From Pogonophryne albipinna (lineage: Eukaryota > Chordata > Actinopteri > Perciformes > Artedidraconidae), in the NCBI GenBank assembly GCA_028583405.1, contig CM053260.1, positions 15,081,138 through 15,145,137 of the forward strand: a stretch of DNA of 64,000 bases. Reading direction: 5' to 3'. The position numbers and the translations under genes were made by a program. The notes under the pieces were generated by a model. It was not told the origin of the DNA and did not search any database. It worked only from the letters and a program-made list of their open reading frames with translations. Below, in pieces: positions 18,201 to 64,000 of this stretch (the stretch's first letter is position 1; the number at the start of each line of letters is the position of its first letter).

Positions 18201-18347
18201 GTCTTGTGTAGGGGAGTAAATGGGTTTTGGTGGACTGGACAGGGGAGATTTTTGGGGTTGCAGTTAAAGATGTGGAGGTATTGGAGGAGTTTCCCCCAGA
18301 CTGCAAGGAAAGGACTTGAGAGGTCAGAGCGGAGGTCAGGGAGGGGG
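15280..18347 (-). other. atp2b2: Probable atp2b2 3' untranslated region and 3' flank
   Basis: No coding potential is seen past the stop. On the minus strand several AATAAA-type polyadenylation signals occur, for example at about 16152-16157, 15986-15991, 15852-15857 and 15288-15293, so the true transcript end cannot be fixed by reading. The stretch is AT-rich with a G-rich run on the transcript strand (17993-18012) and a C15 run (18167-18181). Mammalian ATP2B2 transcripts have long 3' UTRs, so an extent of 2-3 kb is plausible. Confidence 0.45.
17988..18012 (-). other. G-rich tract on the transcript strand of the 3' UTR (G-quadruplex candidate)
   Basis: The plus strand has C11, G, C5, G, CC, so the atp2b2 transcript would carry runs of G2, G5 and G11 within about 20 nt. 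A C15 run lies about 155 nt upstream in the transcript (18167-18181) and could instead pair with it. Either fold is an inference. Confidence 0.4.
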
Positions 18348-63620
<45,273 letters not shown>

Positions 63621-64000
63621 CTGAGACAGAGAGAGGGGGAAGGAGTTAGAGATGTGTTGATCAATTATCATCAAAGTGTGTCGGATGTTCTAACAGACGA
63701 GTTTAATGTTGTACATATTAAGGGTTAACACTACAGCAATCTGCATTTATTTTACATTAGAATAAAACAATATATATAATAGCCATTTTTATCCAACGCA
63801 AAGAGATATCAGTTTAACTGCAAAGCTAAAAACTGCGGATATAATTGCCGTTTTTCTGAACATTTTTAGATTTTGTATAGTTTTGTATTAAGCTTTGTAA
63901 TGGATCTTTTTTTCTCTCTGCCTTTCTTTTATCATTTTTGCTCTCACAGCACACACACACCATCTCTAATTACCAGTTTGCAACATGATGGGCCTGGACT

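Noticed and set aside
63966..64000. Possible donor side of an upstream atp2b2 exon (CAAACTG then GTAATT on the minus strand)
   Set aside because: The phase could fit, but the translation does not resemble the expected N-terminal end (KTSPTEG) and only 28 bases are visible.

Overview
The window is nuclear DNA of a teleost fish, probably a percomorph. It holds one large multi-exon protein gene on the minus strand, in a background dense with fish-type DNA transposons and (CA)n microsatellites. The percomorph placement rests on recognising several dispersed repeats typical of that group and is an inference. No bacterial-style gene, operon or CRISPR array is present.

The gene is atp2b2, encoding plasma-membrane calcium ATPase 2 (PMCA2). 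Twenty-three exons can be placed by GT-AG splice sites and reading phase, from 63620 down to the stop codon at 18348. They cover the protein from about residue 74 to its C-terminus. The N-terminal exon(s) and promoter lie beyond the right edge. Both classical PMCA alternative-splicing sites are intact. Site A has three small cassette exons of 33, 54 and 42 nt in the first cytoplasmic loop. Site C has exons of 190 and about 53 nt that split the calmodulin-binding domain and bring in an early stop (PMCA2a type). Skipping them gives the b form, ending in the PDZ ligand ETSL. One constitutive exon (33042-33284) carries a one-base insertion in an A run that breaks the frame as assembled.

Layout: 1-3212 has no recognisable feature. 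3213-6520 is a cluster of inverted-repeat elements, including a THAP/P-element-like remnant and a tandem pair of MITEs. 8546-9575 is a 5'-truncated LINE. 9576-15280 is non-genic with a long (CA)n. About 15.3-18.35 kb is the probable 3' untranslated region and flank of atp2b2. 18.35-63.62 kb is the gene body. Its introns carry at least ten DNA-transposon copies, many with clear target-site duplications and some nested two or three deep.

The most unusual points are: a perfect 102-bp spacer-free palindrome at 57391-57492; two near-identical inverted hAT copies (about 1.2 kb arms) at the two ends of the 11.7-kb intron 33285-45031; and four transposons ending only 13-56 bp downstream of 5' splice sites. 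All other exons keep the frame and the key catalytic motifs, so the gene is probably functional and the single frameshift is most likely an assembly error.
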